Shown: positions 25,380 through 37,100, counted from the first letter of the stretch. The stretch: 64,000 nucleotides of DNA from Selaginella tamariscina (GCA_003024785.1 PUQB01000935.1:1-64000), one strand, 5' to 3'. Program-made: numbers and translations. Notes: a model not told the origin generated them from the letters alone.

Positions 25380-25705
25380 GATCTTGTTGCCAGAGAGAAA
25401 CGTGAGCGTCCTAGACCTCTAGTCGATCTGAGGATTTGCAACCATGAACCATGGCATGCCCAAAATGATGGGAGTCAACCGAGTCTTGATTAAGTTGAAG
25501 AAAATAAAACAGTTGAATGCGCCATAACTGCAAAAGAGAGATGTGGTAGCATGGCTAACTATGCCAGAAGCAATCAGACGACCATCGGCCACCTCTACAG
25601 GAATTGCACGCTTCAGCTTCACCACCAAAATGCCATGATGAGTTGCAAAAGTGTCATCTATGAAACATGCATTTGCACCAGTATTTAACAGGGCAAACTC
25701 CTTGA
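25380..25705 (-). pseudogene. Protease fragment of element 1, active-site Asp changed
   Basis: The aspartic protease signature reads LLNTGANACFIDDTFATHHG, where element 2 has LLDTG. The catalytic Asp is therefore Asn here and the protease is dead. The reading frame is cut at 25,705 by the nested solo LTR. Confidence 0.8.
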
Positions 25706-26224
25706 TGTCATGACCCAATACAGAATGCAAGATACATGATACAAGTTAAAAATATGCCTATAGAATATACCTACAGGATATTTCTACAGGATATACCTAC
25801 AGGATATTCCTACAGGATATGCTTATAGAATATACCTACAGGATATGCATGTAGGATATACCTACAGGATATTCCTATAAAATATGCCTATAAGATATAC
25901 TACAGGATATGCCTAGAGGATAAGGGTCACTATTTTTAGCTTATGACCAGATTAGACTCATGACCAGATTAGCTTGGAGTTGTGAGTATAAAAGCTCTGA
26001 CCTAATGGTTGTACAATCAATTATTATCAACACCAGTCTTTATATGATCAATCTTGTCTTGTCTTGTTTGCTCCTTGCCTCCTGCTCTTGTCTTGTTCAT
26101 GGTTCCTAGTTCCTGTCCTACTCCCTGTCCTACTCCCTGTCCTGCTCATTGTCCTGCTTCTGAGTCAAGCTTCCTTATTTTCGGAATCTTGCTCACTTCC
26201 TTGTTCCTGGATCGTGGCTTGACA
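25706..26224 (+). mobile_element. Nested solo LTR of the chromovirus family
   Basis: This 519-bp LTR has ends TGTCATGACC and GGCTTGACA and lies in the opposite orientation to its host element. It is flanked by CTTGA (25,701-25,705) and CTTAA (26,225-26,229), a five-base target duplication with one later change. It splits the protease/gag region of element 1. A TATA box (TATAAAAGC) is at about 25,987. Confidence 0.9.
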
Positions 26225-26229
26225 CTTAA

Positions 26230-27552
26230 GCTCTCGATTATTGAGACGAATGTGTATAGGAAATTTGAGTGATGGAATGGTATGAGCAGCACCAATGGAG
26301 CCTGCACCTACATCCAACTTTGTGGCTCCTAAACGAAGTGGACATTCAAGTTTTCCGACTGAACTTCAGCTTCAACTTCACGCATCTTGAACTTCCTGGC
26401 TTTAATAGGACATTCTGCCACCTTGTGTCCTGCTTCACCACAATACAAGCATAGGTTCTTACTGCGGCGACGTTACTTCTCAGCAATGAAAAGAGAGCCA
26501 CGCTTGCATTTCTCAACCTCCATATGAATTACTCCAGAAGGTGTTGCAGGAACATGTACCACAGTTGCAGGATTGGTTTACAGGAACTACTGATGGGATC
26601 TTTCTTGATGACGCTCGAACAAATGATTGTCACAGCGAACGGCTTGTTGCATGATCTCTAATAATGTTTGGGCATTCGGTAACGTAAGGAGAAATGCACG
26701 TTATAACTAAAATGGGCATGATATAAGAAAATGGGAATATAAAATAAATATTAATTAATACATAAGTTCTAATTCTTAATTAATTATTTAATAAAAATAT
26801 ATTTAAATCTTTCTTTAAACATATATTATTCTAAAGAATATTTTTGTAATATTAAAAATGCTAATTAAATATTTAAAATTGTTAATATTATTTAAAAATG
26901 GGACTATAGATATGCCCATTTTAGTTACAACATGCATAGAAGGTCCTTCATGTCATTCCTCAACCCAAAATGGAAGTGTTCGATTAATGCAATCTCGTCC
27001 CATGGAATGTTCGTGCAAGTTGCTGAAATTCGGATGCATAAACAAAAGCTGGTCGGGATCCTTGGGTGAGTTTTCATAACTTCGTGCATGCGGAATGGTC
27101 CTTATCGAGATTTCCAAAGTAGGCTTCAAAGGCAGCCACGAAACCTTCAAAGTCTTTCATCAATGAGTCGTCACGCTCCAGCAAGGGGGCAACCCAACCC
27201 GTGGAGATTCAATTAGTAAGGATGCCAAAAGGCCAACCTTTGATGCATCAGTCGAGTAGCAGCGTGGTTGCATGCGGATTCAAGAGCTGGATTTGATTTA
27301 GGAAACCTTGGAAATCGGTGCGATTGCCACTGAACTTTTCTAGCATACTGATCTTCGGCTCTAAAGAAGCGTTCGATGAAGAGGAAACCACCAATGCTTA
27401 AGAGAGAGCCTGTGTAGTAGCCTTGGAGGATGCATTAGCAGTTGCATGCGCCACGTTGGTGGAACCTTATAGATCTGTAACCACTTGGTGCAAGTGGCCA
27501 GCTCATGAAGTAACATTTGGTGCTCATGTTGAAATTGCTCAAAATCGGCCAT
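26230..27552 (-). pseudogene. Gag of element 1, interrupted by a MITE-like insertion
   Basis: The start at 27,552 gives MADFEQFQHEHQMLLHELA, the conserved Gag N terminus of this family. A CCHC zinc knuckle (CLYCGEAGHK then AECP) is encoded near 26,456-26,405. The frame is broken in several places and by the insertion at 26,694-26,937. Confidence 0.8.
26694..26937. mobile_element. MITE-like insertion in gag
   Basis: A 244-bp AT-rich segment interrupts gag exactly where element 2 is continuous. Its ends are imperfect inverted repeats of about 26 bases (ATGCACGTTATAACTAAAAT... and ...ATTTTAGTTACAACATGCAT). It is flanked by AGAA on both sides, a likely target duplication. No coding sequence is present. 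Confidence 0.8.
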
Positions 27553-27671
27553 GATCTATGAAAGAATAAAGGAGGAAAACGAAGGAGAAGAATCAAGAAA
27601 AAAAAGTAGTTGGAAATTAGAAAGTTATGAAACGAGTTTACTATTAAACTGTCAAGCCACAATCTAGGAAC

Positions 27672-28282
27672 TGTCAAGCCACGATCTAGGAACCAGGAAG
27701 AGAGTAGGATTTCAAGAACAAGAAGGCTTAACTCGGGAGCAGGACAGAGAGCAAGACAGGAACTAGGAACTCAGAAGCAAGATAAGAACATGATAGGATT
27801 CGGAAGAGACAGGAACAGGATAGGATTCAGGAGCAAGACAGAAAGGCGCAGAAACAGGATCCAGGAACAAGACAGGAACAGGACATGATCCAGGAGCAAG
27901 ACAAGGAAAGAACAAGAAGTAAGGCAAGAACAAGACAAGACAAGATTGATCGTAGTAAGACTAGTGTTGATAGTAACTGATTGTACAACAATTAGGTCGA
28001 AGCTTTTATGCTCACAACTCCAAGAGCTAATCTAGGCATGAGTGTTAAAAGTGGTTGCATGCATGCAAAGTGATTGTATGCATGCAAAGTGACTGTATGC
28101 ATGCAGAGGCTAAGATGAGTAAACATGTCCCTTATCCTCTAGGCATATCCTGTGACATATCCTATAGGAATATCCTACAACCGTATCTTATATCCGGAAT
28201 CCTGGTAGGAATATCCTATAGAAAAGTCTTGCAACCCGTATCCTGTATCCGGAATTCTATATCCTTATATCGGGTCGTGACA
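27672..28282 (-). repeat. Shared middle LTR of the tandem chromovirus array
   Basis: This LTR is at once the 5' LTR of element 1 and the 3' LTR of element 2. A 22-bp duplication of its left end (TGTCAAGCCACAATCTAGGA) starts at 27,650. Near 28,055-28,107 it holds three copies of a unit built on TGCATGCAAAGTGA. Confidence 0.85.
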
Positions 28283-28389
28283 GCACCTCCTCCCTAAAGA
28301 CGAGTTCCACGAGTCTTGGGACCTGGTTTAGCAGGATAATGCCGATGGAAGGCAGCAACTTTAAGGGAAGTTGGATAGTGTGCAGGTTG

Positions 28390-29723
28390 TGGCAAGTGCG
28401 TCTTTAATCCCACCAAGTATTGAGTTGGCGGCGATGAAGACGAGAATCAAGGATGGCTGCAACTTCGTACTCAGGTTCAGTGTCAATGACCACAGGAGGG
28501 GGAGGAGAAGAAGCACGACCGGAAGAGAAGAAGGATGATACGGCTCCAACAAGGAGGTGTGAAACACAGGATGAAGTTTCACCGTGATGGTAACTCGAGT
28601 CGGAAAGCTACAGGATTTACCTCCGCCACATCCTGTAAGGGCCCAATCGTTGAAAATCCAACTTAGAAGAAGGCCTGTTGGTGCGAATGTGTCGACGAAG
28701 AAGCCACACGAGATCACCAATCTTGTATGCAGGTGCCGGCTGACGGTGAGCATCAGCATGATGCTTGTATCGTTCCTGTGCCTGCTGAAGATGAACCCGG
28801 AGATCATCCTGTACCTGACGAAGATGCTGGAGACGATCCTGTACTGCAGGAGCGGAAGAAGGAGAAGCGGAGGAGCAAAGTCAAAACGTGGATGGTGGCC
28901 TGTAAGAGCAAAGAAAGGTGTCTGTCCTGTAGATGCGTGAACGGAGTTGTTGTAGGCAAACTCCGCCATTGGAAGAAGGTCCAACCAGTTATCCTGGTAA
29001 CTGATGAAGCAACGAAGATACTGTTCCAAGGTCTGAATTGTGCGTTCGACTGCCATCAGTTTGCGGTGATATCCTGAAGAAAGATCCGCTTTAACCTGTA
29101 GACTCCGAAGAAGCTCTCGCCAAAACTTGGACATGAATTGTGGACCTCGATCGGAAACAATGCTCTCAGGAAGACCATGATGTCGGAACACCTCACGGAT
29201 CACCAACTCGCAGTTGTCTGACCTGTAGCTGTCTTGTTGCAGGGTAGGAAATGAGCCTGCTTGGTGAAACGGTCAACCACCACAAGAACTGCATCGAATC
29301 CACGAGAAGGAGGAAGATCTGTGAGGAAATCCATAGAAATGGATCTCCAAGGAGCAGAAGGAACAGGAAGAGGACGAAGAAGACCAGAGGGTGCATGATG
29401 AGGCATCTTCGACCTGTTACAAGTGTCACAACTCCGTACAAACCTTTCCACAAAACCTCGCAACCCAGGCCACCAATAGTTGCGAGTCACCAACTCCACT
29501 GTCTTGGCCACACCAAAATGTCCTGTAGCCGGGGTATCATGACAATCCTGTACCACACGAGTCCTGGAAATACCAACAGGAACGTACAGGAGACCTTCCC
29601 GGTACAGGAGTCCATCCTGTATGGTGAACAACTTGTAGTCTGACGGGAACTGGAGGAAGAGGAACTTGCAACGTCAGGATGAATGTGTGAGAACACATTC
29701 TTTGCCAAGTCGTCTGTAGCCAA
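28390..29723 (-). pseudogene. Integrase with chromodomain of element 2
   Basis: [20 protein letters not shown] and CDTCNRSK form the HHCC zinc-binding module (about 29,545-29,410). The core keeps [24 protein letters not shown], the second Asp in IVSDRGPQF, and [14 protein letters not shown]. The catalytic Glu lies after YHRK, where QTDGQSER is expected; that stretch is damaged. The chromodomain region at about 28,500-28,400 is degraded (LILVFIAANSIL in a shifted frame). Confidence 0.85.
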
Positions 29724-29829
29724 CTGCGAACGGATTGTAGGAGTGTTGAATTTGCTGGAGCCTGATGAACCTGTAGTGCCGCAAGCCGGAATCGATCAGG
29801 ACCCAACAACACTTGCCTTTGACAGTCAA

Positions 29830-31076
29830 TGCAGGATCGCGCTTGGTGCAAGGTAAGAGCGCCTAGACAATGCGTCCGCCTTGCCATTCCGAAAAGGGCC
29901 TGTAGACGATGACGAAGTCAAAACGTGATAGGAACTCCGCCACCTAGCCTGTCGCCGACTGAGAACTCGAGCCGTTTGAAAGTACTCCAGGTTCTTGTGA
30001 TCCGTAAGAACTTGTACAGGATGCAGCACCTTCCAGGAAATGCCGCCACTCCTCAACGAATCCACAATGGCCTTGAGTTCCTTGTCATGAATCTCGTAAT
30101 TGATCTCCGCGAAGGAACTTACGAGAGTGAAAAGCTACAGGATGAAGCAACTTGTCTTCTCCAACTTGTGATAGGACGGATCCTACTGCAAAATCCGAGG
30201 CATCTGCTTCAACGAAGAAAGGACGAGAAGGGTCAGGATGTGCTAAAATCGGAGCTGTCGTGAAGGCGTCCTTGAGTGTTGTGAATGCATGTTCCGCCTT
30301 GTCGGACCAAGAGAAAACCCTGTGCGCTTGGTGAGTTCCGTGAGTGGAAGTACACGCTTGGAGAAGTCCTGTATGAAGCCTGTAGAAGTTTGCAAAGCCA
30401 AGGAAACATTGTACATCTCGTACAGACTTGGGCCTCTCCCACTCCACGATGGTCTTCACCTTGTGCATGTCCATGGAAACGCCAGCAGGAGAGACGATGT
30501 AGCCCAAGAACTCCACAGAATCCCTATCGAAAAAACACTTCTCCAACTTCGCATACAGCCATGCTCGCGAAGCCGCTGTAGAACTAAGTACGTCTTGTCA
30601 TGTGCCGCCTGGTCCTTGGAGAAAATCAAAATGTCGTCGAGGTAGATCACCACAAACTGGTCCAAGAAGTCACGAAAGATGTCGTTCACCATGTGTTGGA
30701 ACACGGCTGGGGCATTGGTAAGGCCGAAAGGCATCACCGTGTACTCGAAGTGTCCATACCTTGTACGAAAGGCAGTCTTCCACTCATCGCCTGGACGAAT
30801 CCGTACAAGGTTGTAGGCCCCTCGTAAGTCGATCTTCGTGAACACCTTTGCTCCTCGCAGCCGATCGAGAAGTTCCGGGATCAATGGCAACGGGTACCGA
30901 TTCCGAATGGTGACTTGATTCAAACCCCTGTAGTCCACAACCAAACGTAAACTCCCATCCTTCTTCTTGACAAAGAAGATAGGCGCTCCTGCAGGGGACT
31001 TTGAGTGACGAATGAAGCCGGATGCCAAGTTGTCCTCGATGTACTGACGAAGAACCTCCAACTCTGTGGGTGACAA
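29830..31076 (-). pseudogene. Reverse transcriptase and RNase H of element 2
   Basis: The palm region reads [20 protein letters not shown], then [40 protein letters not shown] and [11 protein letters not shown] (about 31,000-30,620). The thumb and connection have [19 protein letters not shown]. RNase H shows [26 protein letters not shown] and the DHKNLEY motif. One frame change lies near 30,590. Confidence 0.9.
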
Positions 31077-31866
31077 TGCATAAATCGGTCCGAACGGTGG
31101 AGTCTTTCCTTCCGCAAGATCAATAGGACAGTCGTAGGACCTGTGAACAGGAAGAACTGCAGCCTTGTGCTTGTCAAAAACGTCCTTAAAGTCGTGATAC
31201 TTGGATGGTAGGGAGAAGAAGGAGAGGAGAAGGAGAGGAGAAGGAGAAGTAGGAGAAAGGAGAGGAGTAGAAGGAGATTGAAAAACAGGAGAGTCGATAC
31301 AGGAAAGGTAGAAGAGGACGTAGGAGTTACTTGAAAGGCAAAAAGGTGGAAAGGAGCAGGATCAGTGGCAAGTTCATGCATGGTAGTGGTAAGAACTCGG
31401 AGAGGAGAAGGAGGGAGCTGTGACTGAAAAAGAGGAAGGATCTTGGGGGTGGAACAGAAGCAGAGTAACAAAAGAGGCAGGATTGGAAAAACCTGTGTGG
31501 ATGTTGACGAGTGTACAGGATTGGAAGAATCCTGTACAGGAGTCCGTGGTTGCGCAGGAGTGAGGAAAGCCTGCGAATGTGCTGAACAACAGGAGGTGGA
31601 TCCTGTTGAGGAGGAACCTTCGACACTGATACAGGATTGGAAGAACCCTGTACAGGAATCGCAAACTTACAGGAGTGGAGAGAGCCTGCGGATGTGCTGA
31701 GGAACTGACATGAGGTGAATCCTGTCGAGGAGGAGTCTTCAACACTGGTACAGGAACAGGCACGGTCAATCCTGTAGCTTGTACTGCCTCAGATACTAAG
31801 GATGTATCCTGCACACAGGAAGGTACAGGATTGATCCTAGCTGTCGGAGAGGAAAACGTGAGCGTC

Positions 31867-32445
31867 CTAGACCTCCAGTCGATCTGCGGATTTGCAACAA
31901 CGAACCATGGCATGCCCAAAATGATGGGAGTCGACCGAGTCTTGATCAAGTTGAAGGAAATTGAACAGTTGAATGTGCCATGACTGCAGGAGAGGTTCGG
32001 TAGCATGGGTAACTGCGCCAGAAGCAATCAGACGCCCATCGGCCACCTCTACAGGAACTGCACGCTTCAACTTCACCACCGAAATGCCATGTTGAGTTGC
32101 AAAAGTGTCATCCATGAAGCATGCATTTGCACCAGTGTCTAACAGGGCAAACTCCTTGAGCTCTCGATTATTAAATGAATGTGTACAGGAAACTTGAGTG
32201 ATGGAATGGTATGAGCAGCACCAATGGAGCCTGCACCTACGTCCAACTTCGCGGCTCCTAGACGAAGTGGACATTGAAGTTTTCCGACTGAACTTCAGCT
32301 TCAACTTCACGCGTCTTGAACTTCCTGGCTTTAATAGGACATTCTGCCACCTTGTGTCCTGCTTCACCACAATACAAGCATAGGTTCTCACTGCGGCGAC
32401 GTTGCTTCTCAGCAGCGGAAAGAGAGCCACGCTTGGATTTCTCAA
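31867..32445 (-). CDS. Protease region of element 2
   Basis: The sequence FALLDTGANACFMDDTFATQ holds the intact D-T-G active-site triad of a retroviral-type aspartic protease, at about 32,155-32,095. It is followed by VPVEVADGRLIASGAV and LGMPW, the usual family landmarks. The frame upstream overlaps the end of gag. Confidence 0.8.
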   Translation of the reverse strand: MRNPSVALFPLLRSNVAAVRTYACIVVKQDTRWQNVLLKPGSSRRVKLKLKFSRKTSMSTSSRSREVGRRCRLHWCCSYHSITQVSCTHSFNNRELKEFALLDTGANACFMDDTFATQHGISVVKLKRAVPVEVADGRLIASGAVTHATEPLLQSWHIQLFNFLQLDQDSVDSHHFGHAMVRCCKSADRLEV

Positions 32446-33215
32446 CCTCCATAGGAACTACTCCAGAAGGTGGTGCAGGAACATGTACCACAGCTGCAGG
32501 ATTGGTTTGCAGGAACTGCTGACGGGATCTTTCCTGACGACGCTCGAACAAACGGTTGTCGCAAAACAGCTTGTTGCATGATCTCCGCTAATGTTTGGGC
32601 ATCCGGTAACGTAAGGAGAAGGTCCTTCACGTCATCCCTCAACCCAAAACGGAAGTGTTCGATCAATGCAGTCTCGTCCCATGGAATGTTCGTGCAAAGT
32701 TGCTGAAATTCGGATGCATAGACGGAAGCTGGTCGGGATCCTTGAGTGAGCTTCGTAACTTTGTGCATGCGAACGGTACTTATCAGGATCTCCAAAGCAG
32801 GCTTCAAAGGCAGCCACGAAACCTTCAAAGTCTTCCATCAATGGGTCGTCACGCTCCAGCAAGGGGCAACCCAAGCCTATGGAGTAAGGATGCCAAAAGG
32901 CCAACCTTTTGTGCATCGTCGAGTAGCGGCGTGGTTGCATGCGGATCAAGAGCCGGATCTGATTCAGGAAACCTTGGAAATCCACGATTGCCACTGAACT
33001 TTTCTGGCATGCTGACTTCGGCTCCGAAGAAAAGTTCGATGAAGAGGGAACCACCATGCCTGAGAGAGAGCCTGTGCAGCAGCCTTGGAGGATGCATCAG
33101 CAGCTGCATGTGCCGCATTGGTGGAACCTTGCAGGTCGGTGACCACTTGGCGCAAAGTGGCCAGCTCATGAAGCAACATTTGGTGCTCGCGTTGAAAGTG
33201 CTCAAAATCAGCCAT
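32258..33215 (-). pseudogene. Gag of element 2
   Basis: The start at 33,215 gives MADFEHFQREHQMLLHELA and a predicted helical N terminus (TLRQVVTDLQGSTNAAHAAA). The middle has FEGFVAAFEACFGDPDKY, the capsid-like core. The CCHC zinc knuckle (CLYCGEAGHKVAECP) is at about 32,385-32,335. Three frames are needed to read it through, so small indels are present. Confidence 0.8.
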
Positions 33216-33294
33216 GATCTATGAAAGAAAAAGGAGGAAAACGAAGGAAAAGAATCAAGGAAAAAAAAGTAGCTAGAAAACGGAACTGTCAAAC

Positions 33295-33865
33295 TGTCAA
33301 GCCACGATCCAGGAACCAGGAAGAGAGTAGGATTCCAAGAACAAGAAGGCTTGACTCAGGAACAGGACAGAGAGGAGGATAGGAACTAGGAACTCAGAAG
33401 CAAGACAGGAACAAGATAGGATCTGGGAGAGAAGGAACAGATAGGATCCGGGAACAAGACAGGAAGGCGCAGGACAGGATCCAGGAACAAGACAGGATCA
33501 GGAGCAAGACAAGGAAAGAAAAAGAAGCAAGGCAAGAACAAAACAAGACAAGATTGATCGTAGTAAACTGGTGTTGATAGTAACTGATTGTATAACAATT
33601 AGGTCGGAGCTTTTATGCTCACAACTCCAAGAGCTAATCTAGGCATGAGTGCTAAAAGTGGTTACATGCATGCAAAGTGACTATGCATGCAAAGGCTAAG
33701 ATGAGTCACATGTCCCTTATCCTCTAGGCATATCCTGTGGCATATCCTGTAGGAATATCCTGCAACCGTATCCTGTATTCGGAATCCTGGTAGGAATATC
33801 TGTAGGAAAGTCCTGCAACCTGTATCTTATATCTGGAATCCTGTATCCTGTATCGGGTCGTGACA
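33295..33865 (-). repeat. 5' LTR of element 2
   Basis: The ends are TGTCAAGCCACGATCC and ATCGGGTCGTGACA on the plus strand. A TATA-like CATAAAAGCTCCG on the minus strand near 33,610 precedes CAATCAGTTACTATCAAC, the proposed RNA start. It is followed at 33,866-33,925 by a fragment of another LTR of the same family. Confidence 0.85.
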
Positions 33866-33925
33866 AGAATAAGGAAGTGAGCAGGATTCGAGAACAAGAA
33901 AGCTTGACTTAGGAGCAGGATCGAA
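33866..33925 (-). repeat. LTR fragment of the same chromovirus family
   Basis: The sequence AGAATAAGGAAGTGAGCAGG and the following GCTTGACTTAGGAGCAGGAT match the start of the family LTR. The fragment directly abuts LTR 33,295-33,865, so the array once continued or a further copy inserted here. Confidence 0.7.
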
Positions 33926-34130
33926 AATTTTGAACTTGTCATAAATGACATATTTGCAAATATTGATGAAGATCATGTCAAAAATAAAACCAAGATCGAG
34001 AATTTTGAACTGTCATAAATGACATATTTGCAAATATTGATGAAGATCATGTCAAAAAATAAAACCAAGATTGAGAATTTCAAACTTGTAAATATTGATG
34101 AAGATCATGTAAAAAAATAAAACTAGTAGA
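33926..34130. repeat. Tandem repeat of about 75 bp, nearly three copies
   Basis: A unit containing GAATTTTGAACTTGTCATAA and TTGATGAAGATCATGTCAAA is repeated two full times and a third time in shortened form. No open reading frame follows it. Confidence 0.85.
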
Positions 34131-37100
34131 ACTAAGAACATAATTTGTCAAGTACCTTGTGAAACCTGAGATAACCATAAAGAGGGTCCTCATGAAAAGC
34201 ATGAAAAAAGTAAAGTACATAACATACTAATTGAGCCAAAGCATGTGTTTTACTTGGTCCCACAAAATAAAGAAGATCCTTTACCATTATGAACATTGTA
34301 GCATGGTCTCGGAAACCAACATCAACATTTACCACCAACTCAAGAGCTTTAAGTGCATTTATTATTTGTTAACGCTATGGTTCCAAGTGTTTGTGCCAAC
34401 CCAAATTCATAGAGACTAGGCAATGGTCTAAGTTCTAAAGATGATATAACACTTGCAACAACTAATGTCCATGATAAAACATCCACATCAAAAGCATGAA
34501 TAATGATGAATCATAAATTTATAATTTTGTAATGTTAATGTCCATTGCACATGTTAACTCACCAATGCTTATTCTTCAACACTAAATGCACTGCAGCATG
34601 ACCATATCCTACCAAAGTAAAAGATTGTGAAAATAAGCATAGAACTTATGAAATGACCAAACAATTGCTAAACATTCTTTGTCTTTAATTGAATAATTGA
34701 GTTTTGAACCACTAAGACTTTGACTTACATATGCAATAGCATGTCATTGATTAGACTTTAGATCTTCTTGCATAAGATCAACACTTAGATTGAAATTTGA
34801 AATATCAGTACAAAAAACAAAGAAATAAGAGAAATCAAAGTAATTGAGTAGAAGAACACATGTTAAAAATGGGTAAGAAACTTAAAAGGAAGACTAACAT
34901 TTAAAAAACCACAAGAAGAATGAAGCAAATAATGTAATGGAGCCATTTCATCAACCAAATGTGGAAAGAATTGCGCCAAGTAAGTCACATTGCCCAATAA
35001 TCGTTGAAGTTCATAATTTAGCCCCTAAATCTTCGTTGGATTTGAACAAACACCCTCGTGAGAAATAATAACTCCCAAATACTTCATAGAAGTCCAACCA
35101 AACTTGCACTTCAATAATTTTAATATTGGTCGATATTGTCACAAACGTAATAAGATATGTTCCACATGAGTTAAATATTTATCTCATGTATCAATTGAAT
35201 ACATCAAAAGATCATCCAAACACTCATATAAAAGATTCTAAACCTTGGATGATTTTGTCCATTGGCCATTAAAACATTGTTGAATCATTCATCAAACCAA
35301 AGGCATCATCGTTAACTCATATAACTCATTAGGTGTTTGAAAAGCAATCTTGGTTGCACTTGCTGAAGTGAGAGGAACTTGTAAATAGCCTAAAACCAAA
35401 TCCAATGTCGTAAATCAACAACTTTTTCCCAATTTGTCAATAAGATCATCCATGTGTCGCATGGGATAATTATCTGGCACCATGAGGAACTTGTAAATAG
35501 CCTAAAACCAAATCCAATGTCGTAAATCAACAACTCTTTCCCAATTTGTCAATAAGATCATCCGTGTGTCGCATGGGATAATTATCTGGCACCATTACTT
35601 AAGGCCAAAAATTAATTATAAAATGCCTACCTTCATTTGCTTTGTCAATAATAAGAGGCTCAAAAGCCCATGATCTACGTACCGCTCCTATTTCGAACAA
35701 CATGTGCCATCTCTTGCTTCTTTGACAAAGACTTTTGACATTGATTGGCACATCTTTTATATAAATCTAATGCTGAGTGTTGACTATAGTCTTCCCATCC
35801 GCCACTAGCTACTACAAATCTGAAAACCAACTAAGAAGCTTTTCTATATCCTTCTACTAACATTCTAAAGATGGATTAGGAGGAAAGACCACGTCTACAA
35901 CAACCTAAAGAAATGTGCAAAACTCTAAATTTTATTGTAAATTGTGTTTGTAAAGAAGAGTAACCAAAAATGAACACCTCCTCTGTGTTGAAGTCCATAT
36001 GCATACCCTCAACATGCATCTAATTAAATCAAAAAGCACATCATATAATTGGGAAGGCATGGCTTGAAGAGGCATATGTAATGCTTTAAAGGATTACCCT
36101 AATCAACATGGGAGGGAAAGACTTGTTGTTTTCGTACAATACTTGAAGTGTTTGCTGAGTAGGCTCACTGAAAGGGAGCATTGTGCCACCAAGGAATGTC
36201 AAATAGATGAAATTGCTGACTTAAAATTAAGAAGAATAAATACTGGGTTATCACACACAAAACCTTCAAAAGAAAAGATAGTAGGTTCTATCTCGAGTAC
36301 CGTAGTAGCACCTTGTAACATCACACTACGAAAACACAATTTATCTATTGCACTGGTGATGGGAATTAGTTTTCCTACTCATTATCAAGAGGCAATATGT
36401 GCATCGAAGAAACTACAACTTCTATGTCTTACACACCTTGGCACATCGGTCATTGACGGTTGGCACAATCAGCAGCCAAATGCCTAAATCCATGGCATTC
36501 AAAACATGGTATTATTACCAAGCTCGCATTGTTGACCACATCCACAACCTCCATACCCACAACCATGTCCTTGTCTTCATCGTACGTGTTAAAATGCATC
36601 TTGCAAACTGAAACATCTACCTCCATAAGTTGTGGATGAGTAGTCAAAGAGAGAGGGGTTGGTCCAAGTAATTCAAGTTGAACATGAGTAGTAAAGGAAG
36701 CACCACCATCTTTAAGTGCTTGTGCAAATTACATGGCATCCTCCAAAGTTGTTGGGTGATGTCTACAAACAAAGACTCCGATAACACCAAAGACTTAACA
36801 AAATAACTTCTTTTTGACCACCTCAGATATATTAGGATCAACCCAAGCAAAATGTACTCCAAATTGTGCAGTTGTTTCACCACCCTTCCATTGTAACTAC
36901 GAAACCTCATCCAATAACATGAAGGCATCCCATGACATCCAAACGTAATTGCCAATTCAGACAAAGACAAATCAATTGTTACCTTGAACATCAAAGCAAG
37001 TGTTGAAACCATAGTGTAACAAATCCATGCAAGCAAAGTGATAATTTGTGAAGTTGATGGAGGGGTACTATTGATGATATGCAACCACAATACAAAAGTG

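Larger units (their letters stand above)
21339..28282 (-). mobile_element. Ty3/gypsy chromovirus, element 1 of a tandem array
   Basis: The element reads right to left: 5' LTR 28,282-27,672 (shared with element 2), gag, protease, reverse transcriptase, RNase H, integrase with chromodomain, then 3' LTR 21,868-21,339. LTR ends are TGTCA...TGACA. A polypurine tract (AAGGAGGAGGTGC on the minus strand, about 21,869-21,881) abuts the 3' LTR. The element is interrupted by a solo LTR of the same family (25,706-26,224) and a MITE-like insertion (26,694-26,937). Coding frames contain many shifts and stops, so it is not autonomous now. Confidence 0.9.
27672..33865 (-). mobile_element. Ty3/gypsy chromovirus, element 2, most complete copy
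   Basis: Order on the minus strand: 5' LTR 33,865-33,295, gag 33,215-32,340, protease 32,445-31,867, low-complexity Ser/Pro/Leu linker to about 31,100, reverse transcriptase 31,076-30,456, RNase H to about 29,830, integrase 29,723-28,600, chromodomain to about 28,400, polypurine tract (GGGAGGAGGTGC, about 28,283-28,294), and 3' LTR 28,282-27,672. All gypsy domains are recognisable, but single-base frame shifts separate them. The copy is much better preserved than element 3. Confidence 0.9.
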
